Of a DNA stretch of 64,000 nt, positions 24,109-36,853 are shown in pieces. The notes under the pieces were generated by a model, which saw only the letters and a program-made list of their open reading frames with translations, did not search any database and was not told the DNA's origin. Where the stretch lies: positions 1,116,001-1,180,000 of the forward strand of contig JAEOAD010001942.1 of NCBI GenBank assembly GCA_036365145.1, given 5' to 3'. This DNA is from Orientallactaga sibirica (Eukaryota; Chordata; Mammalia; Rodentia; Dipodidae). A program made the position numbers and the translations under genes. How positions within the stretch are numbered: position 1 is the stretch's first letter; the number at the start of each line of letters is the position of its first letter.

Positions 24109-27100
24109 GAGAAGAGAAATTTGGACCCTCAAATTTGGCTTAATTTGATCCTCTGTGCTAAAAAGGCTAAACCTGGCCAGCACACCCTCTAGGAAGGATT
24201 CCATGAGGTCCAGGCCAATTGTCCCTAGAGGTTTAGAAAGAAATGTACATGGTGGGAAAATACCATCTGAGTCCAAAATGAGCTTCCCCACCTTGTGTAT
24301 CTTTCTCGGTTACTTTAGCGCCTGTTGTCAGTGACAAGAACCAAAGGGGGAGACCAGAGTCCCAGCTATGTTGATGCTTCCATCTGGTGCTCCACAGGCA
24401 CTTAGAACCATTGTTTCATGGGAAAGTTGCTCACTTTGATGGCTCAGATTTGGCTTGCATTTGTCAGGAGAGACCATCCTGCGAGCCAAAGTGATGACTG
24501 TTGCTCAGGCCTTGTCTCCCAACTCTCCCCAGCATGAGCCATGGACAGCCAGGCCCCGGATTATTTTCTGATTCCTCTCCATGTCTGCCCTACCACCTAA
24601 GAGCCTTCCTGAGGGCAAGAAGCTGATCTGTGCCCTGCTGGGGGCAGGAAGCTGAACTCTGAAGGCTGCATCACCCAGGTTCCTTTGCTGTCTGGCTTCT
24701 GGTTGAGGTTTGGCTAAGGGCAGGGGGAGAACAAGGTCAGAGTTTTCAGCCCAAGGTCCCAACCATGGCTGTTTTCTCTGTAGGCATGGTTATAAGGCCC
24801 AGCCAAGCTGGCAGGGACACCATAGCCCAGGCACTCTCCGACTACAGGAAGGGTCTGCTCTGCTTGTCCCTTCAAGTCTGGTCATGGTTTTGCTCTAGAC
24901 CTTGGATCCCTCACCTACACTTATGGAAACTGTCCCTTATTAAACCTCCCTTTTTTAAAAAAATATTTTTTGTTTATTTGTATTTATTTATTTGAGAGCA
25001 ACAGACAGAGAAAGAGGCAGAGAAAGAGAGAGAGAATTGGCACGGCAGGGCCTCCAGCCACTGCAAACGAACTCCAGATACATGCACCACCTTGTGCATC
25101 TGGCTTACATGGGTACTGGGGAATCGAGCCTCAAACCGGGGTCCTTCGGCTTCACAGGCAAGCGCTTAACTGCTAAGCCATGTCTCCAGCCCTCCTTTTT
25201 TGTTTTTATGGTTTTTAAGAGACAAGATCTCACTGTAGCCCAGGCTGACCTGGAGCTCACTCTATAGCCCCAGGCTGGCTATGAACTCCTCCTCCCTCAG
25301 CCTCCTGTGTGCTGGGACTAAAGGTTATGCACCCCACCATGCCCTGCTGGGCAAACCTCTTGACTATGCCTTCTAATTCCTAATGAGAACATCCTGATGA
25401 TAACCTGCTTCTGTCGAGCCCTTCTTTCTCAATACTCTGCCATCACCTCTAGGTAGTCATCGTGGGCTCAACTTGTAGAATAGTGGTTGGAGGGGTTATC
25501 TAATACATGTAGGGAGGTAGCCCCAGGAAACACACAAAGATTCAGAAATGACCCAAGTGGAATTCTGAAATATCCATCTCAGCACCTTCCTCCCATCCAC
25601 AGTTAGTATACAGTGAGAGTCCATGTTGTTGAACATCCATGCAGCTCAGGTTCGACAGGGGGACTGCAGTTGAAATCAAATGGAGGAAACAGTTTCCCAT
25701 CCCGCTCAACGCCCCCCCCCAGTTAAAGGCACACTCACTTGCCATTGTTGAATATGACGGTGCAGTTGGGCCAGCAGTCATGGTTCACCAGGCCCAGGTT
25801 GGGGAAGATGCCCACGCCCACTGCCTGTAGGCCTCTCTGGTCACTGAGAGTGAAACCGTTGCAGTTGATCTACCCAGAGAACAGGACAAAAGAGTCAGTG
25901 AACACATACAGAGACAGAATATTATCTTTTTATATATATTATTTATTTATTTATTTGAGAGAGAAAGAGAGCATGTGCCAGGGCCTCCAGCCACTGCAAA
26001 CGAACTCCAGATGCATGTGCCCCCTTGTGCATCTGGCTTACGTGGGTCCTGGGTAATTGAACTTGGGTTCTTTGGCTTTGCACTAACCACTAAGCCATCT
26101 TTCCAGCCCCAGAATATTATCTTAATGTTGAAAGGAGTCTGAAAAATAAAGGGCCCCATCTCATCCTAGAGATGCTTAGAGAGTCTGCGCACAGCCTCTT
26201 GTTCTGTGTGACTCCCAATGACCCACGAGATGAATATCATGATGGAGTCCCACATTTGCAATGCCACACCACCTTGAAGTTTTCAAGATCCATTCTAAGA
26301 AGGCCAAAGATGGAAATGTTGGATCCTGTTTTCCCTATCTGGGTTTCCCATGGGTCCTCCTTAGTGTCTGCCTAGGTTTTTCTCTCCATGCCCTCCCTTG
26401 CCTGGGTGTGGGTATATGTAGGTGTGCATAAGTGTGTACATGCATGCACTTGTCTGTTGATCACTCCCCTTCTTCCCTTTGCCAACCTACCTGAAATTCT
26501 TACAGCTGCACCCAAAATGAAATTAGCATCTCTCCTGGATTAGTTTGTGTCTGGTGTTTCTATGCCTCCTGGTCTCAATTTTAAAATTAGATGAGTGTCG
26601 GGCTGGAGAAATGGCTTAGTGGTTAAGGCATTTGCCTGAAGCCAAAGAATCCCGGTTCTAATCTCCAGGTCCCACGTAAGCCAGATGCACATGGCGGCAC
26701 ATGCATCTGGAGTTAGTTTGCAGTGGCTAGAGGTCCTGGTGTGCCCATTCTATCTGTCTCTCTCTCTCTTTTCTCTCTCTCATGAATAAATAAATAAAAG
26801 TAAATCTTGAAAAAAATTAGATGAGTGTCATAGTTAATACCTATCTCTGAAAGGTAAGGCAAATTAAGTTGATATTAATGTAGCATTCAATGGTGATGCA
26901 TGAACTTTTTCCTCACCCCAGTTAGGGCATCAGTGATAGATCAAAATAACAACTCCACCCAAGTTTGGCACAGTGAACCGATGAGGTTATTAGGCTTACT
27001 TAGAAGAGAGTGGGTGAGGAGTTAGGATACTAAATAAGACAGCTAACAGGCCTACCATGGCTCAGGGAACATTTCTGAAGAGAGGGCAGAAAGATTTAAA

Positions 27101-28172
27101 GTCACAGAGTGGGTAGGAATACGCTGAGGCATTCTCCTCTCCCCCACAGAGACTTTGGCCTTCAAGACCCCACAGTGAGTACCATAACCCCGATGAAGAA
27201 GGCCCCCAGAGAAACGGTAGTGGGGGAGGAGGAGGGGATAAAAAGTATAACTTTTATAAAATAAAATAAAATTTAAAGAAATGGGCTGAATAATATGTTC
27301 ACCAAACTGTCCCGTAAGTACTTTATCTAACATTCATACCCATATATTAACGCTACCCTCACTTTTGGTTAGAGAAGCTTCTCTTTTCAGATAGGGATGA
27401 CCTCAGGATGACTCAGAAGGCACCATGGTGCTGAGAAGAAGGGACGGAGGAGTGCTCAGCACTGAAATGTCTCTAATACACCCTCCAAGGCTCAGGGTCC
27501 ATTGCGGAAGAGGAGGCAGAAAGAATGTAAGAGCCAAAGGAAGGGTTGGACTACTTACAATGTAACTGTCCAGACAGAAACTGACCTCGATATCCACGAC
27601 CTCGCAGTGCCTACACAAGACCCTCATAATAGGAAAAGCTGATGACATCGAAATAAAAGAGACTTAGTGAGAGGGGGTGGGGATATGATGGAGAGTGGAT
27701 TTGTGAAGGGGAAAGTAAGGAAGGGGAGGGAATTATCATGGTTTATTGTCTATAAGTATGGAAGTTGTCAATAAAAAAAAAATGCCAAGGGCTGGAGAGG
27801 CGGTTTAGTAGTTAAGGCATTTGCCTGCAAAGCCAAAGAAACTAGGTTCGATTCCCCAGGACCCACATAAACCAGATGCACAAGGTGGTATATGTATCTG
27901 GAGTTCATTTGCAATGGTTGAGGCTCTGGTGCACCCATTCTCTCTATCTGCCTCTCTCTCTGCTTCTTTCTCTCCCTCTCAACTTAATAAATTTAAAAAA
28001 ATTTAAAACAAATAAAAAGAGCCGGGCATGGTGGCATACATCTTTAATCCCAGTTCTTGGGAGGCAGAGGTAGGAGGATCACTGTGAGTTCAAGGCCACC
28101 CTGAGACTACATAGTGAATTCCAGGTCAGCCTGGGCCAGAGTGAAACTCTACCTTGAAAAACCAAAAAAAAA

Positions 28173-28218
<46 letters not shown>

Positions 28219-29060
28219 AGGTAGGGTCTCACTCTGGTCCAGGCTGACCTGGAATTAACTATGTAGTCTCAGGGTGGCCTCGAACTCTCAGGGATCCTCC
28301 TACCTCTGCCTCCCGAATTTTAAAAAAAAGAAAAGAAAAGAAATGTCAAATGAAAAAGGAAAATAAGTGGCTAAGGGAGCTGGAGAGATGGCTTATAAGT
28401 TAAAGACCCTTGCTTGCAAATCCTGCCTGAGTTTGATTCAAATGGTGCATGCATCTGGAGTTCACTTGCATCAATGCAAGACCCTGGTGAGCCCATTCTG
28501 CTTCTCATTCTCTCTTTTTCTCATTCTCTTCCATTCTCCATCTCTCTCTTTCCTCACAAATAAATTTTAAGAAATTTAAAAATAGCTATATAAAAGTGAG
28601 GCTGTTTAAGGTGAAAAAAAAGAAATTTAAAAATAGGCTGAGGATACCAGCAATCCAACTAAAAATGGCCCTCAGTGGAATGGGGGCAGGGAGGAGGAAA
28701 TGATGGGACCAACATATGATGTGTCCATCAGTTTCTACTTAATATAATCATAATAATAACAAACAGGCTGAGGATGTAGGTCAGTGGTACAGCATGTGCC
28801 TAGCATGCACAAGGCCCTGGGTTTGATCTCCAACACCTCTTTTAAAAAGGTTGCTCTCAGGCTGGAAAGATGGCTCAATGATTAAGGTGCTTGCCTGCAA
28901 AGCCCAAGGACCCATGTTTGATTCCTCAATACCCATGTAAAGCCAGATGCACACGGTAGCGCATGTGTCTGGAGTTTGTTTGCAACAACTACAGACCCTG
29001 GTGTGTCCATTCTCTCTCTCTCTCTCCCTCTCCCTCTCCCTCTCCCTCTCCCTCTCCTCT

Positions 29061-29110
<50 letters not shown>

Positions 29111-32100
29111 TATCTGCCTCTCTCTCACTCAAATAAATAAATAAATATGACGATTTAAAAGCATGGACCTCACCTGGAATAGTAAAGATCACATGAATAA
29201 ATGAGAAGCTATGATGGGGTCCTTTATGTGTTGCTATGGCTGATGATGGTGCCCAGATATTTTATTGGGTCAAACCTTATTATGTATGTTTCTAGTAAGT
29301 TATTTTCTTGGATGAGACTAACATATAAATCGGTGAACTTGCTTTCTGATCAAAGTGCCCTTGGATTCCCAATTCCCGGAGGAGATAAACTGCCCTTTGT
29401 ACTTCAGCCAATCCACAGCTGAATCCACAGAGGAATGGGGACATGAGCAAGAGAGCTGAACCTGATAACCAGAGCCAGGGTGAAGGAGACAGACCCTACC
29501 AAAGCAGAGATCCAGGGGCTCCTAAGAGCTCATCACCGAAATAGACTTAAAATTCACCCACCAAGGCTCAGGGAATTTTGCAGAACAGGGGCGGAAAGAT
29601 TGTAAGAGCCACAGGTTGAGACACCATGACCACTGACTACTGCTCCCACAACACATAAACCACAACCCCATGGGGAATACTTGCAACCCTACTGAGGAGG
29701 GTCCCCAAAAGAATAGGGGCAGAGAGCCGGGCATGGTGGCGCATGCATTTAATCCCAGCACTTGGGAGGTAGAGGTAGGAGGATCGCCATGAGTTCAAGG
29801 CCACCCTGAGACTACATAGTGAATTTCAGGTCAGCCTGGATCAGAGTGAGACCCTACCTCGAACGAAAAAAAAAAAATAATAGGGGCAGAGAAGAGGGGA
29901 AAGAGGGTACTAATATATAATGTAATCATACAAAACATCTTGTTAATAATAATAATAAACATAAAAAAGAAAATAAGTTGAATGAAAAGTATAATCAAAA
30001 CATCAAAGAACCATAATATATTACATAATAAACATTAGTAAGAAATCCATGTCACCTATATGATGAAAGATGGAAACAAGAAACAGGAAAACAGGCTGGG
30101 CATGGTGGCACAAGTCTTTAATCCCAGCACTTGGGAGGCAGAGGTGGGAGGATCCCGAGAGTTAGAGGCCAGCCTGAGACTACATAGTGAATTCCAGGTC
30201 AGCCTGGACTAGAGTGAAACCCTACCTCAAAAACCAAAAAAAGAAGAAGAAGAAGAAGAAGGAGGAGGAGGAGGAGGAGGAGGAGGAGGAGAAGGAGGAG
30301 AAGAAGAAGAAGAAGAAGAAGAAGAAAGAAACAGGAAAACAAATAAATAATTTTTGAACAAAAAGACTTTAATATAGCCGGGTATGGTGGCGCACACCTT
30401 TATAATCCCAGCACTTGGGAGGCAGAGGTAGGAGGATTGCTGTGAGTTCAAGGCCACCCTGAGACTACAAAGTGAATTCCAGGTCAGCCTGGGCCAGAGT
30501 GAGATCCTACCTTGAAAAAAAAAAAAGAATGTCCTGATGCTATCAAATCCCCCCTAAATTAATTTCTTAATCAATTCTATACCAACCAAATTTCAATAGA
30601 TGTGTTTAATTTTAAATATATATTCTGCTTATATCATTGTGGAAGAAGTGGCAATTAGAATGTAAGAGCTAAATCCCAGCAAGCAGAGGTAGGAGGATTT
30701 GGCAATACCCTGAGTCTTGAATTCCAGGTCAGCCTGGACAAAGTGACCCACCTCGAAAAACCAAAAATTTAAAAATAAAAAAATACAGTGGCTGGCAATA
30801 CTGTCTTCCAGACACAAAGTGATCATAATATTCATAACTTCACAGTGGCTGACGGTACCTACATAAGACTTGCATAATAGGAGGGAGAAAATGATGGCAT
30901 CAAAATAGAAGAGAGCCTAGTTGGAAAGAAGGGACTCAGTGGAGCTGTGAGAGGCTAGGTTTGCCACAGGAAGGTCCTTAAGGGAGGGATCTTACGATCT
31001 TACCTAACACCTTTGCCACTCCTATCTCAGCTAGCCCTGCCTGCTTCAGTCGCAGGACTCAACTCACCCAATCAGAGATCTCTGGAGCATGCACCCTGCC
31101 CAAGTGTGGAGGGATTCCTCCTCTGAGCCCAGGCAGATTGTCTGGCACAGGTGTGCCCACCTCTTCCTGAGCACAGACTCCAAAATGTATCTTTTTTAAT
31201 AAAATATTTTATTTATATATTAGAAGAGGGGGAGAGAATGGGCACGTCAGGGCCTCTAGCCAGCAAATGAACTCCTTGTGCATCTGGCTTACATGGGTAC
31301 TGGGGAATCAAGCCTAAGTCTTTAGTTTTCACAGGCAAGTGCCTTAACCCTTAAGCCATCCCTACATTCCCTAAAATATATCTCATTTGGACAAAGGATG
31401 ATGAGGCTTCTTCTCCTCCCTGGCCCTTGAGCTGCACACAATTCCACACCTGGGTCTTCACACTGGTAAATTAGCTCTCTCCCACCCTTGCAGCCAGGCA
31501 GGGACATTTCTTATGACTGTTTGTACTTTTTAATCTCTTTGGAGGCCCACGCTTTTTTTTTTAACCCTTTGTCATATCTTTTGAATCTAAGGTCCATGTT
31601 CATTTACATGGGTTCCTGGACCACATGGTGTATTTTCCCGGATCTTTCAGGTCACTTTCCCTTTCTGTTCAGCCCTCAAACCCTCCACTCATTTTCCTCT
31701 GTCAAGTCCCTTCATGTCTGAATAAAGTGTCATGATATAAAAACAAAACAAAACAAAAAAAACATTGTTGAACTTCCAGGGAAGCATATTGCTCTCCAAA
31801 ACATGGGTGGGTCTCATCGATCAGGTTGAAGACTTTACTACGATTCAGAATGATTTCCCAGGTGCAAGAAAGAATTGTGCCAGCAGACTGGCCTACTCTT
31901 CTCCACAACTGCACCAGCCAGTCCCTTAAAATCAATCTCTCAGGCTGGAGAGATGGCTTACTGGTAAGGGCACTTGCCAGCAAAGCCAAAGGACCCAGGT
32001 TCAATGGCCCAGTATACACGTAAAGCCAGATGCACAAGGTGGCGCATGTGTCTGGACTGTATTTGCAGTGGCTGGAGGTCTTAGCATGCTCGTCCTCTCT

Positions 32101-32572
32101 CTCTTTCTCTATCCGCCTCTTCCCCCTCCCTCATAAATAAATAAATAAATAATATAAAAAATCAATTTCTCCTTTTCTCTCCCCTCTTTTCTTTTTTTAA
32201 TTATATTTTTATTGACAACTTCTATACTTACATACAAAAAACACATGATATTTTCCCTCCCCTCCCCCCATTCCACTTTAGAACTCCAATCTCCATCATA
32301 TCCCCTCCCTCTCTCCATTAGTCTCTCTTTTAATTTGATGTCATCATCTTTTTCTTCTATTTTGAGGGTCTTGCAAAGGTATTGCTAGGCACTGCAAGGT
32401 CATGGATATCGAGGCCAATCTCTGTCTGGGCAGTTGCATTGTAAGAGGTCATACCCTTCCTTTGGCTCTTCCATTCTACCCGCCCCTCTTCCGCAATGGT
32501 CCCTGAGCCTTGGAGGGTGTGACAGAGGTGTTTCAATGCTGGGCACTCCTCCATCCCTTCTTCTCAGCACTT

Positions 32573-32639
<67 letters not shown>

Positions 32640-35600
32640 CTTACTCCATGACTGGATAGATGTTAATGTGATTGTGTCGGTGGAGGTGCTGCTGATTCAA
32701 TAACCTCCCTCCTCATCACCATGACACAAGAGGTGTTGGCCTACCACAAGGAACACAGGCACCTCCAGAGCCTGAGGCTGAGGCTCCTCATCCTCCAGGC
32801 TCCACCTTCACCTTTGGCAACTGGGTGTCCTCACCTGGCCTTGTTTTTCTCACCACCACGAAACCCTGACACCCTACACGGATACTCTCCATCAGTCCTG
32901 CCTGGCTGACCTGGGAAGGAAAAGCCTTATTTCCAAAGTGACTGGGGGACAGGAAGTATAGGGTGTGGACAGGAGAAATGTTAGAAAATGGACATAAGTT
33001 CCCTTCGAAATCTGCCATTCAGAGAAGACGAAAAGTTTGGATGCTGTTTCAGTTAGGGCAGGAATGACCTCACAGTAAGAGTGTTTAATGACTGACGTTT
33101 GTGTGCGTGCCTGTAATCGTAGCACTCAGGAATACAGGAGAATTGGGAGTTTAAGGCCAGCCTGAGCTACATAGCAAGATCCATCTCAAAAAAAAAAAAA
33201 AAAAAAAATCAGGGGTTGGGGAGAAAAAATATTGTAAGAGGTGAGAGATCTTCATTTTAAGTTTATGTCCCCTCTTTACCTCCAATCCTCACAGGCCTGA
33301 TAGTTTCTAGAAATTTCTTAGTTGGACAATGCTGGCTATCACTATAGCCTCTCATTTATGAAAAATCATGCTCTCCGATGTCATGTTGGCTGGTTGGTGG
33401 GTAAGGTTTTTTTTTTTTTTTTTTAATTCTTTTTTAAGAGTTTGTTTGTTTTTTGTTTTGATTTGTTTTGTTTTTTGAGATAGGGTCTCACTGTAGCCCA
33501 GGCTGACCTGGAATTCACTATGTAGTCTCAGTGTGGCCATGAACTCACAGCAATCCTCCTACCTCTGCCTCCCAAATGCTGGGATTAAAGGCGTGTGCCA
33601 TCTGGCCCAGCTTTAATTCTTTTTTATTATTATTTTCGAAAGAGTGAGAGCAAGAGAGAGAGAGAATTGACACACCAGGGCCTCAGCTACTGAAATCAAA
33701 CTCCAGACACTTGGGCCACCTAGTGGGCATGTAGGTAGGACCTTGTGCTTGCCTCACCTTTGTGTGTCTGGCTTATGTGGGATCTGGACAGAGAAGGAAC
33801 ATGGATCCTTAGGCTTCACAGGCAAGCACCTTAACCACTAAGCCATCTCTTTAGCCCAAATGGGTGTTTTGTTTTGTTTTGTTTTTTTATGGGATCATTG
33901 AAGGGCCTGTCCCTGGGCTCAGGACCAGGAGGAAAGACACAGTAGGTGTGGCTGCTACAAGTGGGAAGCAGAGGGCCTTCACTGTCACTGCCCTGGGCTA
34001 GAGGCCATTGTCATAGAAACAGAGGACACTGTTGGGGCAGCTGAGGTTTCCTTCCTTCCTTCTGAGAAGCCCTACTCTTCCAAGGTGGAGAAAGGAGGGT
34101 TGGCGGAGAAAGACAGAAGATGGAAGAGGAGATCGGGGCAGGAAGCAGAGGCTTACCACTCCGAAGATGTGCGAGATGTACTGCATGCTGAACTGCTGGC
34201 TCTGCGGCGGCCAGTACTGCAAGAACGTGTCCACGTCCACCCGCAGCTCCTTCTGCTCCTCCTCGCCAAAGTGTTCCACGTGGTTCTGCAAGTCATCCAC
34301 GGACACCAGGCAGCCTTCAGTGAGCCCGGTGCCCTCTCTTTCCACCCTCCACATAATGCGGGCTGCAAGCCTGGGGAAGGAGCAGCATTAGAGAAGCCTG
34401 GTGGCACTCACACATTCATTCATTCATTCATTCATTCACTCACTCACTCACTCAGCAAACTTTGGTGTCTAGCCCACACCAAGCAGAGTGAGGAACAGAT
34501 TTTCTTCTCTCATGATACTTCTCGTAGTTGGAGAGATAAAGGCAAACAAGTTGATTTTAAGTTGTGTCAAACGTTACGCAGAAAACAAAACAGGTGACAT
34601 GACAGAGTGGCTGGGGATGGAAAAGCTCAGTCACCAAGGAGGCAGATTTGAGCTGTAACTGGAGTGGACAGAAGGAGCCCGTCCTGTGAGGTTGGGGAAA
34701 GAATAGTGGGTAAAATTCAGACAAGAAAGAACAGGCTTGGTCCCATGGAGAAAAAACAGGGCCTGGGTGGCCTCAGCCCACGGGACAAGCAAGCAGTAGA
34801 AACAAATGAGTTGGAGATGTAGGCAGCAGCCAGGTCACGTGGGGCCTGAGGACACAGAGGGATGCAGCAGCCTGGCCGCAAGTCCAAATCTTACGGAGGC
34901 AGAGGTCAAGTGGGGCAGGAGGAATCCTTAGTGAGTTTTGAGTGCATATTCCCACAAAATGAATCCTGTGGCCCAGGGACACTTGATGCTGTCTCGCTGT
35001 TACCTGCTGACCATGTTGATGTCCAGGCACCTGGGAAAGGTGAGTGACCCACAACAGAGCTGGGCCTGGAGAGAGATGCCCTTGCTCCTTGGCAAAGCCC
35101 TTTTCCTTCTCCTTTGGCTCAGAGTTATTCCTAGAGATGTGCTTTTCTGGAGTCTCTAGGTGTTCCCACAGAGATCTCAGGGAAGCACCAAAAAATAAGA
35201 CTCGGGCTAGAGAGATTGCTTAGTGGTTAAGGTACTTGCCTGCAAAGCCAAAGGACCCAGGTTCAACTCCCCAGGACCCACAAAGTGGTGCATGTGTATG
35301 GCATTTGTTTACAGTGGCTGGAGGCCCTAGTGTGCCCATTCTCTCTCTCTCTCTTTCTTTTTTTCATGCATGCATGCAAGAAAAAATAAAAATAAATAAA
35401 TAAAAAATACAAAAGAATGGGAGAAAACCTTTAAAAAATAAAATGTAAAATATAAATAAATAAATAAATAAATAAATTTTTTAAACCTTAAAAAAATAAG
35501 ACTCAAGACAAGGTCTGAGGAAGTGCTGTAGCCTCTAAATCTTGGGAATATGATCACCAAGCTCAGAGAATAGAGCCCACTGGTCAATAGATTTCAAGTC

Positions 35601-36822
35601 AGTATCAGAAAAAGCAATTAACCAACCATGTCCATAGGAGAAGTTTTCATCTCAGGAGGTAATTATATGTATATAATTTTAGTAGAACAAAGGAGGCTGG
35701 GAAGGCTGACTGAGACATTTCATCCTGCAGGGTTTTTAAACTTCCTAGGAGGCCTGGGAAGATGGCTCTTCAGTTAAGGCATTTGCCTGCAAAGCCAGAG
35801 GACCCAGGTTCAATTCCCTAGTACCTACATAAAAGCCAGCCAAATACACAAGGTGGCACATGCATCTGGAGTTTGTTTGTAGTGACTAGAGGCTGTGGTG
35901 CTCCCATTCTCTCTCTGTCAAAAAAAAAAAAAAAAAAAATAGCCCGGTGTGGTGGCGCATGCCTTTAATCCCAGCATTCGGGAGGCAGAGGTAGGAGGAT
36001 CGCCATGAGTTCAAGGCCACCCTGAGACTACATAGTTAATTCCAGGTCAGCCTGGCCCAGAGTGAGACCCTACCTCAAAAAACAAAAAAACAAAAAAACA
36101 AAAAAACAAACAAAAAAAATAGCCGGGTGTGGTGGCGCATGCCTTAAATCCCAGCATTCAGGAGGCAGAGGTAGGAGGATTGCCATGAGTTCAAGGCCAC
36201 CCTGAGACTACATAGTGAATTCCAGGTCAGCCTGAGCTAGAGCAAGACCCTACCTAGAAAAACAAAAAAAAATAAAATAAAGAAAAACCGACTTCCCAGG
36301 AAAGGAATGTACCTTCACTCACACCCTCTACACAGAGTGAAAGGCTCCCCATCTCCATCCCCACCTGCTTTGCTCTTGGGCCAGCTTCCTAAGAACCTCT
36401 GGGCATTCCAGAACCAGCCTTTGCCTGCACTCAGGAGCTCTCCATACCTAGGCCCCGAGATCCCCAGGAATGTCCATCAGTGGAGGCTATAGTGATGCCC
36501 TGGGCCACATGTTAGGACCACTGGTATAATCAGCTGAAATGACAGAAAACTGTATTTTTTCAAAGGGACATATTGAGCTCCAGTCCATTTAGTTAAATCT
36601 TATTTTTCAAGACTTTAAAAAATATTTTTATTTATTACTTACTTATTTAGGAGAAAGAAAGAAAGAAGCAGATAGAGAGAGAATAGACACACCAGGGCAT
36701 CTGGCCTCCATAAATGAACTCCAGATGCACACACGGACCTTGTGCATATGGTTTTATGTGGGACCTGGGTCCTTTGGTTTTATAGGCAAGCACCTTAACT
36801 GCTAAGCCATCTCTCCAGCACA

Positions 36823-36853
<31 letters not shown>

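Larger units (their letters stand above)
25870..34156 (-). other. SMYD1 intron 3
   Basis: An 8,287-base intron rich in L1 3' fragments and SINEs. Repeat-poor stretches are at 26115-26600, about 30965-31190, 31375-31940 and 32640-33100. The 31.0-31.75 kb stretch has LTR-like features (CCAATCAG near 31077, AATAAAG near 31721), but its ends could not be defined. No other exon is recognised. Confidence 0.75.
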
